Assembly: GCA_023461275.1 (NCBI GenBank)
Contig: JAEYMI010000101.1
Location: 37,353 to 101,352, forward strand
Reading direction: 5' to 3'
DNA: 64,000 nt
Source of the DNA: Actinomycetes bacterium
GTDB taxonomy: Bacteria > Actinomycetota > Actinomycetes > Mycobacteriales > Mycobacteriaceae
Under the pieces are notes generated by a model that did not search any database, had not been told where the DNA came from, and saw nothing but the letters and a program-made list of their open reading frames with translations. Numbering within the stretch: the first letter of the stretch is position 1; every line of letters starts with the position of its first letter. Below are positions 50,864-59,997 of this stretch, piece after piece. A program made the position numbers and the translations under genes.

Positions 50864-51811
50864 ATGCCGCTGACGACGCCGGATGACCGCACCCTGGTGA
50901 TGGGCGTCATCAACGTGACATCGGATTCGTTCTCCGACGGCGGTCGCTTCCTCGACGTCGACGCTGCGGTCACCCACGGACATCAACTGATCGCCGACGG
51001 CGCCGACATCCTCGACGTCGGCGGCGAATCCACCCGGCCGGCCGCGATCCGCGTCGACCCCGATGTGGAGGCCAAGCGGGTCACTCCGGTCATCGAAGGG
51101 CTCGCCGCCACCGGGGTCGCGATCTCGGTGGACACCATGCGCGCCACCGTCGCGGCGGCCGCCATCGAGGCGGGCGCGCGCATCATCAACGACGTCTCCG
51201 GTGGTCGCGCCGACCCCGACATGGCGCGGGTGGTCGCCGATGCCGGTCTGCCGTGGATTCTGATGCACTGGCGGCCGGCACCGACGGGCTCGAACACATC
51301 GGAAAGTGTCAGTGGCGCAACGTCATTCGCGCACCGGGTGGACGATGTCGGCGGCTACCGCGACGTGGTCGCCGAGGTGAGCGGCGAACTGCTCGGACAG
51401 GTCGACGCCGCCGTGCGCGCCGGGGTGGACCCGGCCAACATCATCCTCGATCCCGGCCTCGGCTTCGCCAAGACCGCCGAGCACAACTGGGCGCTGCTGC
51501 ATGCACTGCCCACCCTCGTCGGGCTGGGTTTCCCGGTTCTCGTCGGCGCGTCCCGCAAACGGTTCCTGGGATCGCTGCTGGTCGGCACCGACGGCGTCGC
51601 CCGACCGCCCGCCGGCCGGGAGGTGGCCACCGCGGCCATCTCGGCGCTGTCGGCGGTGCATGGCGCGTGGGGTGTTCGCGTGCACGACGTCGCGTCGAGC
51701 CGGGACGCGGTATCGGTGGCCGCAGCATGGCAGTCCGGCGGGTCGCGCGGGCTGGTCGATCGGACACAGCCCGGATCCGGATCGGTGGGGGTGGGATCGG
51801 TGAACAAATAG
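50864..51811 (+). CDS. folP: Dihydropteroate synthase
   Basis: This 315-residue TIM-barrel enzyme joins para-aminobenzoate to the pterin and is the sulfonamide target. Motifs are MGVINVTSDSFSDGG (about 10-24), DVGGESTRP, IINDVSGG, and GASRKRFLG for pterin and phosphate binding. The C-terminal 35 residues are Ser/Gly-rich and probably loose. The stop is immediately followed by folB. Confidence 0.96.
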   Translation: MPLTTPDDRTLVMGVINVTSDSFSDGGRFLDVDAAVTHGHQLIADGADILDVGGESTRPAAIRVDPDVEAKRVTPVIEGLAATGVAISVDTMRATVAAAAIEAGARIINDVSGGRADPDMARVVADAGLPWILMHWRPAPTGSNTSESVSGATSFAHRVDDVGGYRDVVAEVSGELLGQVDAAVRAGVDPANIILDPGLGFAKTAEHNWALLHALPTLVGLGFPVLVGASRKRFLGSLLVGTDGVARPPAGREVATAAISALSAVHGAWGVRVHDVASSRDAVSVAAAWQSGGSRGLVDRTQPGSGSVGVGSVNK

Positions 51812-52192
51812 ATGGCTGACCGCATCGAACTGCGCGGACTTCGGGTCCGCGGACATCACGGCGTCTTCGACCACGAGCGTCGCGACGGCCAGGACTTCAT
51901 CATCGACGTCGTGCTCTGGGCCGACCTCCGTGCGGCCGCCGCCTCCGACGACCTTGCCGACACCATCGACTACGGCACGCTCGCGCAACAGGTCCACGAC
52001 ATCGTCGCCGGCGAACCACGCAACCTCATCGAGACCGTCAGCGCCGAGATCGCCGACGGAGTGATGGACGACGAGCGCATCCTCGCCTGCGAGGTCACCG
52101 TCCACAAGCCGTCGGCGCCGATTCCACTGCAGTTCGACGACGTCGCGGTGATCGCCCGCAGATCACGAAAAGGTATGGGAGCCAAGGCATGA
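51812..52192 (+). CDS. folB: Dihydroneopterin aldolase
   Basis: This is a 126-residue enzyme of the folate pathway that cleaves dihydroneopterin. RVRGHHGVFDHERRDGQDFIIDV at the start and the VHKPSAPIPLQFDDVAV end are typical; the catalytic Lys is in HKPSAP. It starts directly after the folP stop and overlaps folK (ATGA). Confidence 0.95.
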   Translation: MADRIELRGLRVRGHHGVFDHERRDGQDFIIDVVLWADLRAAAASDDLADTIDYGTLAQQVHDIVAGEPRNLIETVSAEIADGVMDDERILACEVTVHKPSAPIPLQFDDVAVIARRSRKGMGAKA

Positions 52193-52764
52193 CGCGGGCA
52201 GTGCTGTCGGCGGGCACCAACCTCGGCGACCGGTTGGCGCATCTGCGCAGCGCCGTGGAGGGCTACCGTGAGCACCTCGTGGCGGTCTCGCGGGTCTACG
52301 CCACGCCGCCGTGGGGTGGCGTCGAGCAGGACGAGTTCTACAACATCACCCTCATCGTCGAGGGTGAGCGTGAGCCGGCGGACTGGTTCGCCACCGCGGT
52401 TGCGCTCGAGCAATCCGCCGACCGGCGACGCGAGGTCCGCTGGGGTCCGCGCACCCTCGACGTCGACGTGATCAGCGTGACCGACGCCGGGCAAGAAGTG
52501 CTCAGCGACGATCCGACGCTGACGCTGCCGCATCCCCGGGCCGCGATCCGTGCCTTCGTGCTCATTCCCTGGCTCGACGTCGAACCCGACGCCACGCTGT
52601 GGACCCCGGCCGGTGTTCGCGCGGTCAGCGACCTCGTCGACGACCTCGATCCGGCCGAGCGGGCCGGTGTCCGCCCGGTCGCCACCCTTCCCTCGACTGG
52701 GCACGATCCTGCGTCGACTGGGCACGGATCAGCGTCGACCGGGCGCGCGGAGCAGATTCGATGA
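52189..52764 (+). CDS. folK: HPPK, 6-hydroxymethyl-dihydropterin pyrophosphokinase
   Basis: This 191-residue kinase activates the pterin for folP. SAGTNLGDRLAHLR, YATPPWGGVEQDEFYN and WGPRTLDVDVI (metal-binding Asp pair) are present, and LPHPRAAIRAFVLIP is conserved. A short C-terminal tail with repeated STGH units is extra. The coupled ATGA overlap with folB and with the next gene shows tight co-expression. Confidence 0.95.
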   Translation: MTRAVLSAGTNLGDRLAHLRSAVEGYREHLVAVSRVYATPPWGGVEQDEFYNITLIVEGEREPADWFATAVALEQSADRRREVRWGPRTLDVDVISVTDAGQEVLSDDPTLTLPHPRAAIRAFVLIPWLDVEPDATLWTPAGVRAVSDLVDDLDPAERAGVRPVATLPSTGHDPASTGHGSASTGRAEQIR

Positions 52765-53294
52765 GTGCCAATCCGTCGTCGCGCGGCCCGCAGCAGGACG
52801 AGGGGCCCGGTCTGGGCCCCACCCGCCTGCGCGATCTCGCAGTGATCGCGGTCTTCGTCGGCGTCCTGGCGTGGATCATGGTGCGCTACAACTACAACGA
52901 TCTGCCGCCACTGCCGTTGCTGGCCGGGCTGGTGCTCTATGTCCTGGCAGTTCTGGAGATCGTCATCGCGTTCGTCGTGCGGGCACGGGTCGACTCGCGT
53001 CAGGTCGGACGTGCGCGTGGGCAGTTGCATCCGCTCACCGCAGCGCGTGTACTGGCATTGGCGAAGGCATCGGCGATCCTGGGTGCCATCGCGGTAGGGG
53101 TCTGGGCGGGACTGCTGCTGTTCCTGTGGAGCCATCACGATGTGACCGCGGCCACGCATGATCGGCCGGGCGCGATCATCGGGCTGATCGGCGGGGTGCT
53201 GTTGGTAGGTGCCGCGCTGTGGCTCGAATACTGTTGTCGTGCGCCTGACGATCCGACCGAAGACTCGATCGATCCGCACCTCGGCCCCGCCTGA
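52761..53294 (+). CDS. DUF3180 membrane protein
   Basis: This is a 177-residue protein with four predicted membrane helices (about 25-42, 50-70, 95-117, 133-153). Its place right after folK equals Rv3605c of M. tuberculosis. The function is unknown; the constant linkage to folate genes suggests a shared transcript rather than a proven role. ATG 52761 overlaps the folK stop. Confidence 0.88.
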   Translation: MSANPSSRGPQQDEGPGLGPTRLRDLAVIAVFVGVLAWIMVRYNYNDLPPLPLLAGLVLYVLAVLEIVIAFVVRARVDSRQVGRARGQLHPLTAARVLALAKASAILGAIAVGVWAGLLLFLWSHHDVTAATHDRPGAIIGLIGGVLLVGAALWLEYCCRAPDDPTEDSIDPHLGPA

Positions 53295-53398
53295 GAGACT
53301 GCTACACGGAGGTAACGGGCCCGCGATCACCCAAAATGTCGCCGACTCTCCGCAGCCGTTGGCCGATAACCGCGCAGATGGAAGGTAAGTTCACGACC

Positions 53399-54907
53399 AT
53401 GACGACCTCGAACGGCCGTTCGGCCGAATCTCGCCGATCCGCGAGATCGGTCGGTCAGTGGTTGCTTGGTCTGCTCATCGTGTTGGCGCTGGTTGCCAGC
53501 GTGCTGATGGTGTTCACCGATCAACTCTCGCTGGCCGGATCGACCGCTGTCATCGCCGCCCTCTGGGCCGCGGTGATCGGAGCGATCCTCGTCACCAAGT
53601 TCCGTCGTCAGGCCGAAAGCGCCGAAGCCAAGAGCCGCGACCTCCGGCTGGTCTACGAACTCCAGCTCGAGCGGGAGATCTCCGCGCGCCGCCAATACGA
53701 ACTCGATGTCGAAGCGACCATCCGCAAAGAGGTCGCCGAAGAATCCAACGCAGAGCTCGGTGAGCTGAAGAAGCAGGTGCTGGCACTGCGCTCCAGCCTG
53801 GAAATGCTCATCGGCGAACCGCTGCCGGACACCCGCGCGGCGCTGGGAAACGAAAAGCTGCGTGAGCTCGCGTCCGGCCTCGGCGGTGCCGGCGGCTTCG
53901 CCGGCCAGTTCGGCGGCTCATACACCACCCGCGGCAGCTACGGCAGCGGTGGCTACGCCTACGCCGCACCCGACGACGACGTGGTCGCGGCCCGCGACTT
54001 CGCGGCCACCGCGCCGGCGCCCGGGAAGAGTCGTCGGGTATCCGACGGCGTCGACCCGAACGAGATGACCGAGATCATCCCGGTGATCCGTGACGACGAT
54101 CCCATCTCCGGGCGCATCGCCACCGAGGTACCGTTCACCACCGCGAACTCCTACGACGCTCCGTCCGGCGCGGACACGTCCTACGCCGACACCGTCGACG
54201 TCGAAGAGGTGGCACCCGAGCAGGTCGCCGAGCCGGAAATCGCCGCCGATGCCGGCGCGGAGATCGTCGTCGACGAGGTCGCGGTGGCCGGTTTCGAGAC
54301 CGCTGCTGCCGAGACCGCTGCTGCCGAGACTTCTGACCCCGCGAGCTTCGTGAGTGACACGGAGACGGTTGTCGCCGAGTCTGCCGAATCCGCCCACTCG
54401 CCGGTCGACGACACCACCGCACCGGCTGAGGACGCCGCGCTCACCGACGAGCCCGCTATCGAGGCCCCGGCCGCCGAGGCGCCGGCACTTGATGAGACGG
54501 CAGCCGACAGTGCGGTCGACGCATCCGCGGATACCGCGCGCTTCGTCGACGACACACCGACCGATTCCTGGCCGGCCGGCCGTCACGAGAGTGCACACAC
54601 CTACGACAACGCCGACTACAGCGGCCCTGCACACAACGATCCGGCACACAACGGTCCGGCACATAACGGCTCGGCGTACAGCGCGACCAGCCACAACCGC
54701 GGCGGCTACTACGGCGCGCCGGCCCACAACGGCAACGCGACGCCCGCGGCGCCGAATGGTTCGGACGTGTCCACGATGCCCGGCCGTCGGCATCGTCGCG
54801 AGGATGAAGACGACACCCATTCGGCGGGTCTGCCGGTCTCGGAGCTTCTCAGCCAGCTGCGGCAGTCGGGCGCGCCCGGCGGTGGCCGTCGCCGTCGCGA
54901 AGACTGA
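53399..54907 (+). CDS. DUF6779-type membrane protein with long acidic tail
   Basis: This protein of about 500 residues is equivalent in position to Rv3604c. Two membrane helices (about 19-38 and 45-63) are followed by a charged coiled coil (about 65-125), then a long disordered region rich in Ala, Asp and Glu with repeats such as AETAAAET, and an Asn/His/Gly-rich stretch near 400-450 (AHNDPAHNGPAHNG). It ends in a basic GGGRRRRED. The open frame begins at 53336; ATG 53399 just before the conserved part is my choice, with ATG 53378 possible. Function unknown. Confidence 0.8.
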   Translation: MTTSNGRSAESRRSARSVGQWLLGLLIVLALVASVLMVFTDQLSLAGSTAVIAALWAAVIGAILVTKFRRQAESAEAKSRDLRLVYELQLEREISARRQYELDVEATIRKEVAEESNAELGELKKQVLALRSSLEMLIGEPLPDTRAALGNEKLRELASGLGGAGGFAGQFGGSYTTRGSYGSGGYAYAAPDDDVVAARDFAATAPAPGKSRRVSDGVDPNEMTEIIPVIRDDDPISGRIATEVPFTTANSYDAPSGADTSYADTVDVEEVAPEQVAEPEIAADAGAEIVVDEVAVAGFETAAAETAAAETSDPASFVSDTETVVAESAESAHSPVDDTTAPAEDAALTDEPAIEAPAAEAPALDETAADSAVDASADTARFVDDTPTDSWPAGRHESAHTYDNADYSGPAHNDPAHNGPAHNGSAYSATSHNRGGYYGAPAHNGNATPAAPNGSDVSTMPGRRHRREDEDDTHSAGLPVSELLSQLRQSGAPGGGRRRRED

Positions 54908-55101
54908 CCGACAGCCCGGAGTTCACACCACCCGCGAGTCTGGGTGAGCCATCTCACAGCGAGTGGCCCCGACGAGGTAGGAACGCCTATCCTCGCAATC
55001 GCAACGTCTGGTACCCGAGCCGGAGACCCGAGATGCGGTGTCTGGCCGCAGCCCTTGGGCCCACGCGATCACTGGGACTGGAACGACCATGGAGGACAGC
55101 G

Positions 55102-56136
55102 GTGACCTCACCGAATGTTCCCGACCGCGCGCGCCGTCGGGACACGCACGGCGTGCCGTCGGACTTGCTCCGACCCGACCCGCTGCCCGGCGTCACCAAT
55201 CTGCCCACCCCCGCTCGTCTGACCGTCGGCATCGTTTCCGCCGGGCGCGTCGGCACCGCTATCGGTGAGGCACTCGAACAGGCCGGACACATCGTCGGTG
55301 GAGTTCTCGCGCGGTCCGATGCGTCCCGACGCCGCGCGAGTGCGCGCCTGCCCGAATCCGAGATCCTCGACCTCCCAGATGTGGTCGGGCGTTCCGAACT
55401 GCTCGTGATCAGCGTGCCCGACGCCGAACTCGACGCCGTGGTCGCCGACATCGCCGCAACCGGTGCGTTGCGCCCGGGAACGCTCATCGCGCATACCGCG
55501 GGCGCCCGCGGCGTCGGTGTCCTCGATCCGCTTGCCGCCCTTGGGGCATTGACCTTGGCGATCCATCCGGCGATGACCTTCGTCGGGTCCGATGACGACA
55601 CCGCCCGGCTCCGTCAGGCCTGCTTCGGCGTCACTGCCGCCGATGAGGTGGGGTTCGCGATCGCGCAGTCCCTGGTGCTGGAGATGGGTGGTGAGCCGGT
55701 GCGGATCGCCGAATCCGACCGCGCTCTCTATCACGCGGCGCTGGCGCACGGTGCCAATCATCTCGTCGCCCTGATCTGCGACGCGGTCAGCGTCCTCGAC
55801 GCGGCGATCGACGGTGACTCCGGCGCGCGAGGGAGTGCGACTGTCGACGGCACACCGGTGCGGTTGTCCGAACGCATCCTGGGCCCACTGGTGACCGCCG
55901 CACTGCAGAACGTTCTCGAGTTGGGCGCCGGCGCCCTGACCGGTCCGGTGGCGCGCGGCGACGCCGACGCCGTCGCCGGTCACCTGCGTGCCCTGCGCGA
56001 TGCGACAGACCGGACCGACTCCGACCGCACCCCGGTTGCCGCCGATATCGCCGAGGGCTATCGCGTGTTGGCCCAACGCGCGGCCGCCCGGACCGATGCG
56101 CCGCAGCGGCTGCTCGATGTGCTGGAGGTATCGTGA
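55102..56136 (+). CDS. Rossmann-like/DUF2520 oxidoreductase next to panC
   Basis: This is a 344-residue protein with an N-terminal NAD(P)-binding Rossmann domain (LTVGIVSAGRVGTAIGEAL, about 39-57) and a C-terminal helical DUF2520 domain (about 185-330, with ALYHAALAHGANHLVAL). The layout is that of 6-phosphogluconate/ketopantoate-reductase-like dehydrogenases. It corresponds to Rv3603c and overlaps panC by GTGA. A role as ketopantoate reductase in pantothenate synthesis is suggested by context but not shown. GTG 55102, with GGAGG seven bases before it, is the start. Confidence 0.85.
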   Translation: MTSPNVPDRARRRDTHGVPSDLLRPDPLPGVTNLPTPARLTVGIVSAGRVGTAIGEALEQAGHIVGGVLARSDASRRRASARLPESEILDLPDVVGRSELLVISVPDAELDAVVADIAATGALRPGTLIAHTAGARGVGVLDPLAALGALTLAIHPAMTFVGSDDDTARLRQACFGVTAADEVGFAIAQSLVLEMGGEPVRIAESDRALYHAALAHGANHLVALICDAVSVLDAAIDGDSGARGSATVDGTPVRLSERILGPLVTAALQNVLELGAGALTGPVARGDADAVAGHLRALRDATDRTDSDRTPVAADIAEGYRVLAQRAAARTDAPQRLLDVLEVS

Positions 56137-57053
56137 CCGCCACCGAAGGTAGCCAAAGTCTGTACACGCCAGGCGCTTTGACCGTCCACCGCGATCCGTC
56201 GGAGCTCACCAGGGTGTCGCGCGCGCTGCGCGCCACCGGCAAGCGAGTGGCGCTGGTCCCGACGATGGGTGCGCTGCACTCGGGTCATCTGCAGCTGGTG
56301 CGGACCGCCCAGGCCCGTGGCAACACGGTGGTGATCGTCTCGATCTTCGTCAATCCCTTGCAGTTCGGTGCCGGTGAGGATCTCGACGCCTACCCGCGTA
56401 CCTTCGACGCCGACGTCGCACTCCTGAAGTCGCTGGGCGTCGAGTTGGTCTTCGCGCCGACGGCGTCGGCGATGTATCCGAACGGACCGCGGACCACCGT
56501 CCATCCCGGACCGGCCGGTGAAATCCTTGAAGGCGCTTCGCGGCCAACGCATTTCGCCGGTATGCTGACCGTCGTATGCAAGCTGCTCAACATCGCGGCG
56601 CCGGATACCGCCTACTTCGGTGAGAAGGACTACCAGCAACTGGTGCTCATCACGCAGATGGTGCGCGACCTCGATCTCGGTGTCGAGATCATCGGGGTGC
56701 CGACCGTACGAGAGTCCGACGGTCTGGCGATGAGCTCCCGCAACCGTTATCTGACCGGCGAGGAACGTGAACTCGCCACCACAATCTCTGCAGCCCTGGT
56801 CGCCGGCGCACACGCAGCCGGCGGCGGCCGACAGGCCATTCTCGATGCGGCACACAGTGTTCTGAGTGCCGTACCACAGATCGAGCTGGACTATCTCGCC
56901 CTGCGGGGCCGCCAGCTCGAAGAACCACCAGAGCGTGGTGACGGACGGCTGCTCATCGCGGCCCGCCTGGGCACCACCCGACTCATCGACAACGTCGGTG
57001 TCGCGATCGGAACCGGTTTCGCCGGTCGCGACCCCTCCTCACCGGAAGGCTGA
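56133..57053 (+). CDS. panC: Pantothenate synthetase
   Basis: This is a 306-residue ligase joining pantoate and beta-alanine. PTMGALHSGHLQLV (with the HxGH-type motif), VSIFVNPLQFG, YFGEKDYQQL and SSRNRYL are all conserved. The GTG start overlaps the previous gene and panD follows six bases after the stop. Confidence 0.96.
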   Translation: MTATEGSQSLYTPGALTVHRDPSELTRVSRALRATGKRVALVPTMGALHSGHLQLVRTAQARGNTVVIVSIFVNPLQFGAGEDLDAYPRTFDADVALLKSLGVELVFAPTASAMYPNGPRTTVHPGPAGEILEGASRPTHFAGMLTVVCKLLNIAAPDTAYFGEKDYQQLVLITQMVRDLDLGVEIIGVPTVRESDGLAMSSRNRYLTGEERELATTISAALVAGAHAAGGGRQAILDAAHSVLSAVPQIELDYLALRGRQLEEPPERGDGRLLIAARLGTTRLIDNVGVAIGTGFAGRDPSSPEG

Positions 57054-57059
57054 ATCATC

Positions 57060-57485
57060 TTGTACCGCACCATGATGACCTCCAAGATCCACCGTGCCAC
57101 CGTCACCCAGGCCGACCTGCACTACGTCGGCTCGGTCACCATCGACTCCGACCTCCTCGACGCCGCTCACCTCCTCGAAGGCGAGCAGGTGACCATCGTC
57201 GACATCACCAACGGCGCCCGACTCGAGACCTATGTCATCGCCGGTGAACGCGGTTCCGGTGTCATCGGAATCAATGGTGCCGCAGCACATCTCGTGCATC
57301 CCGGCGACCTGGTGATCATCATCGCCTACGGCATGTTCGATGAGGCCGAGTTGGCCGGCTACGCCCCGCACGTGGTGTTCGTCGACGCCGACAACCGCAT
57401 CCTGGAATCGGGTGACGACCCGGCCCACGCGCCGGAGGGATCGGGTTTGCTGGATCCGCGCGCCCTCGTCGACGCCAAGAACTGA
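57060..57485 (+). CDS. panD: Aspartate 1-decarboxylase
   Basis: This 141-residue pyruvoyl enzyme makes beta-alanine for panC. Self-cleavage occurs between Gly24 and Ser25 (HYVGSVTID). Lys9 and the GINGAAAHL region complete the active site. It starts at TTG 57060, giving the same start (M-x-R-T-M) as the M. tuberculosis protein. Confidence 0.95.
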   Translation: MYRTMMTSKIHRATVTQADLHYVGSVTIDSDLLDAAHLLEGEQVTIVDITNGARLETYVIAGERGSGVIGINGAAAHLVHPGDLVIIIAYGMFDEAELAGYAPHVVFVDADNRILESGDDPAHAPEGSGLLDPRALVDAKN

Positions 57486-57504
57486 CTGATCGAACCCGGT
57501 AACC

Positions 57505-58308
57505 ATGCTGCTCACCATCGACGTCGGCAACACGAACATTCACCTGGGAGTGTTCGCGGGAACCGGTGATCACGCACGGCTGGTGCGTGATTGGCGGATC
57601 CACACCGACGCCCACTACACCGCCGACGAACTCGCGTGGGCCTTTCGTGGGATGCTCGGCGACGACATCGAGCAGGTCACCAGCGTCGCCGCGCTCTCCA
57701 CGGTGCCGTCGCTGCTGCGTGAGTTGCGGGTGATGGTGAGCCGCTACTTCGACAACCCGCACAACGTGCTGCTCGAGCCGGGCGTGCGTACCGGGGTGCC
57801 GTTGCTGGTGGACAACCCGAAAGAGGTGGGCACCGACCGCGTCGCCAATTGCCTTGCCGCACATCACACCTACGGCGGCAAGTGCATCGTTGTGGCGTGC
57901 GGTACGGCAACCGTCGTCGACGCGGTGTCGGCGAAGGGGGAGTTCCTCGGCGGTGCCATCGCCCCGGGTGTGAACCTCGGCATCGAGGCGTTGTCGGATC
58001 ACACCGTGACGGTTCGTCGGGTCGAATTGTTGCCCCCGAGAAGCGTTCTCGGCAAGAACACCGTCGAAGCGCTGCAGTCGGGCATCCTTTACGGCTTCGC
58101 CGGCCAGGTCGACGGCCTCGTCGACCGCATCTGCGAGTCGGTACCCGGATTCGACGGTGACGACGTGACCGTCGTCGCCACCGGATTCCTCGCGCCGTTG
58201 CTGTTCGAGGAGTGCCGAACGCTGGATATCGCACATCCACATCTCACGCTCGAGGGTCTGCGGCTCGTGCATGAGCGCGCGAAGGAGCAGTCGCGCGGCC
58301 GTAAGTGA
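57505..58308 (+). CDS. coaX: Type III pantothenate kinase
   Basis: This 267-residue kinase begins coenzyme A synthesis by phosphorylating pantothenate. The phosphate motif IDVGNTNIHLGVF is at residues 5-17; GTDRVANCLAAH, CGTATVVDAV and GAIAPGVNLGIEAL follow as in the family. It is the last gene of the pantothenate block; a 77-bp repeat lies about 100 bases downstream. Confidence 0.95.
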   Translation: MLLTIDVGNTNIHLGVFAGTGDHARLVRDWRIHTDAHYTADELAWAFRGMLGDDIEQVTSVAALSTVPSLLRELRVMVSRYFDNPHNVLLEPGVRTGVPLLVDNPKEVGTDRVANCLAAHHTYGGKCIVVACGTATVVDAVSAKGEFLGGAIAPGVNLGIEALSDHTVTVRRVELLPPRSVLGKNTVEALQSGILYGFAGQVDGLVDRICESVPGFDGDDVTVVATGFLAPLLFEECRTLDIAHPHLTLEGLRLVHERAKEQSRGRK

Positions 58309-58406
58309 GCATGTCCGCTCGTTGACTGTGCGCGGCTGGGCGTTTACTGGGCGCGGCCGGCGCGCAGACGTGTTTTTCGGGTGAGCGCTGCGCGCGGTCG
58401 GATTCG

Positions 58407-58483
58407 GTGACCTGGCCTCGGTCGCAGAGCGACGCCGGACCGATAATTGTCGCAATGTCGTTCTCCTGCCGAGGCTATGTCAG
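58407..58483 (+). repeat. 77-bp dispersed intergenic repeat, copy B
   Basis: This is the same element as 7144-7220 in direct orientation, with the shared left end GTGACCTGGCCTCGGT and right end CTGCCGAGGCTATGTCAG. It marks the left border of the lower-GC defence-gene block between coaX and lysS. The rest of the 300-base gap contains no gene. Confidence 0.65.
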
Positions 58484-58608
58484 CGGAGCGGGTTCGCGTC
58501 GCGGGAATTGCGATCGCTGCTGTTGGATGACAGCCAACCCAACTGAGACCTGAGACTGACAATCAGATTCGACTTGGCGCTACCGAATCCAAAGTCTCAA
58601 ACCTGCTG

Positions 58609-59964
58609 TCACGAATCGTGGCCTACCTCGCTTTCGGACACCCTGACATGCCACTCGGCCCGCGCTAGAAGCTCGTCGAAGGTGATCACCTCAGGTTCGT
58701 GCGTGTTCCTGCGAAATAGCTCGAAACTGGTCACTTTCTCGTCGTTTGTTCCCCCAGCAGCGCCCAGTAGCTGAACGAGCGAGCCGACAATGAGATACGA
58801 GCGGGGTTGAACAATGAAAGTTCCTGTTCCCATGCGTGATCCATCATCTGCAACATCTTCTACGTACTCGCCGAGGTCACGCACTGCCATTCGGACTGTC
58901 TGCTGCACCTGCGCTACCGCCCCTGCCAACTCCGATGACGTTTGCCAAACCCCGGGTCGGTAGGGTCGCGCTGCGAGAAGCTCTGTCCGATGGTGCTTTA
59001 TCTCTGCGAAGGCAAGCGCCTGCACGATCCCGCTCGTTCGGAGGAGAGCGTCTACCCGCTTGCCTGCAGTCTTAATGTCGCTGCCCGCTACCACTTTTTC
59101 GAGCTTCTCACTATCCCAGGAACTGAAGAGTTGGCCGCCGAGCCCGATGCCGAGAATCCAGGGATTCGCCTCGAGGAGTTGCTGCCACGCCTTTTCGGGG
59201 CCCCCGGCTGCGGATGCCGCGTCATCGAATGCGTCGCCATCCTCCAGCCACGCGCGCATTGTTTGGACGACATCGCGTCGATGCTGCAGCGCGATGACGT
59301 CCCTAGCATCGCCATCGTTCTCGATCACCGACCGAAATTGCTCGGGGTCTGTTGCATAGGCCCTACGCACAGCGGTGGGGTCTGCAAGAACATCCCGCAA
59401 CAGCTGGTCATCAAGTCGGAAGCTCTCGGTACCCTCCGCCGGGATGGAATCGAGCGTTCTGAAGAGCTCGATCAGCCGCCCCGACTGCTCGCGGTCAAGC
59501 TTCAGAATGGTCTCGACTTCGACGGCGACGGGGTTTGTGGGTACCCGTTGGATCGTGATCTCACGGACGGCTCCGGCATGGCGCGCGATCTCTAGGCGAA
59601 TCTGCTTGCGCCCACCGGGGGATGTGCTCACAACCACTGTTGTCCGGTCCCAATCATCTGCGGTCTCGTCATCTGAAGTGCGCTCGTCGAAGACTTTATA
59701 GACGTACCGCGCTGGATGTCCGGCGTCACGGCCGTACTTCGCTGGGAAGCTCTTGTAAATGTACGTTCGTTCGGGTTGCCGCCCTCGAGCCCAGACGACA
59801 GGGTTACCTTCGCTGTCAGGGGTGTCGAACACAGAGTCTCCCGGTCTGAGTGTCTGGCCCGGTGACCAGCCGGCCACGAGCGTACGCACCTCTGTGCAGT
59901 CGGCCAACTTGCCGATCGGTCTCTCACCCCGGCCCCTTGCCAAAAGCGCGCCCACATTGCGCAC
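58609..59964 (-). CDS. sduA: Shedu-type anti-phage defence nuclease (DUF4263)
   Basis: This protein of about 451 residues has a C-terminal Shedu immune-nuclease domain (about 255-450). Its PD-(D/E)xK-like core has Asp305 (RVDALL) and Glu321-Ile-Lys323 (FAEIKHH), preceded by LLEANPWILGIGLGG and followed by ELAGAVAQVQQTV. The N-terminal half is a beta-rich region of the kind that varies between Shedu proteins. Shedu acts as a single-gene defence against phage. The start is uncertain: GTG 59964 leaves 33 bases to the divergent neighbour; longer forms would run inside it. Base use is more AT-rich than in flanking genes, suggesting transfer. Confidence 0.82.
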   Translation of the reverse strand: MRNVGALLARGRGERPIGKLADCTEVRTLVAGWSPGQTLRPGDSVFDTPDSEGNPVVWARGRQPERTYIYKSFPAKYGRDAGHPARYVYKVFDERTSDDETADDWDRTTVVVSTSPGGRKQIRLEIARHAGAVREITIQRVPTNPVAVEVETILKLDREQSGRLIELFRTLDSIPAEGTESFRLDDQLLRDVLADPTAVRRAYATDPEQFRSVIENDGDARDVIALQHRRDVVQTMRAWLEDGDAFDDAASAAGGPEKAWQQLLEANPWILGIGLGGQLFSSWDSEKLEKVVAGSDIKTAGKRVDALLRTSGIVQALAFAEIKHHRTELLAARPYRPGVWQTSSELAGAVAQVQQTVRMAVRDLGEYVEDVADDGSRMGTGTFIVQPRSYLIVGSLVQLLGAAGGTNDEKVTSFELFRRNTHEPEVITFDELLARAEWHVRVSESEVGHDS

Positions 59965-59997
59965 AACAAGAGTGCCCTCGATGCCGATTACACTGCA

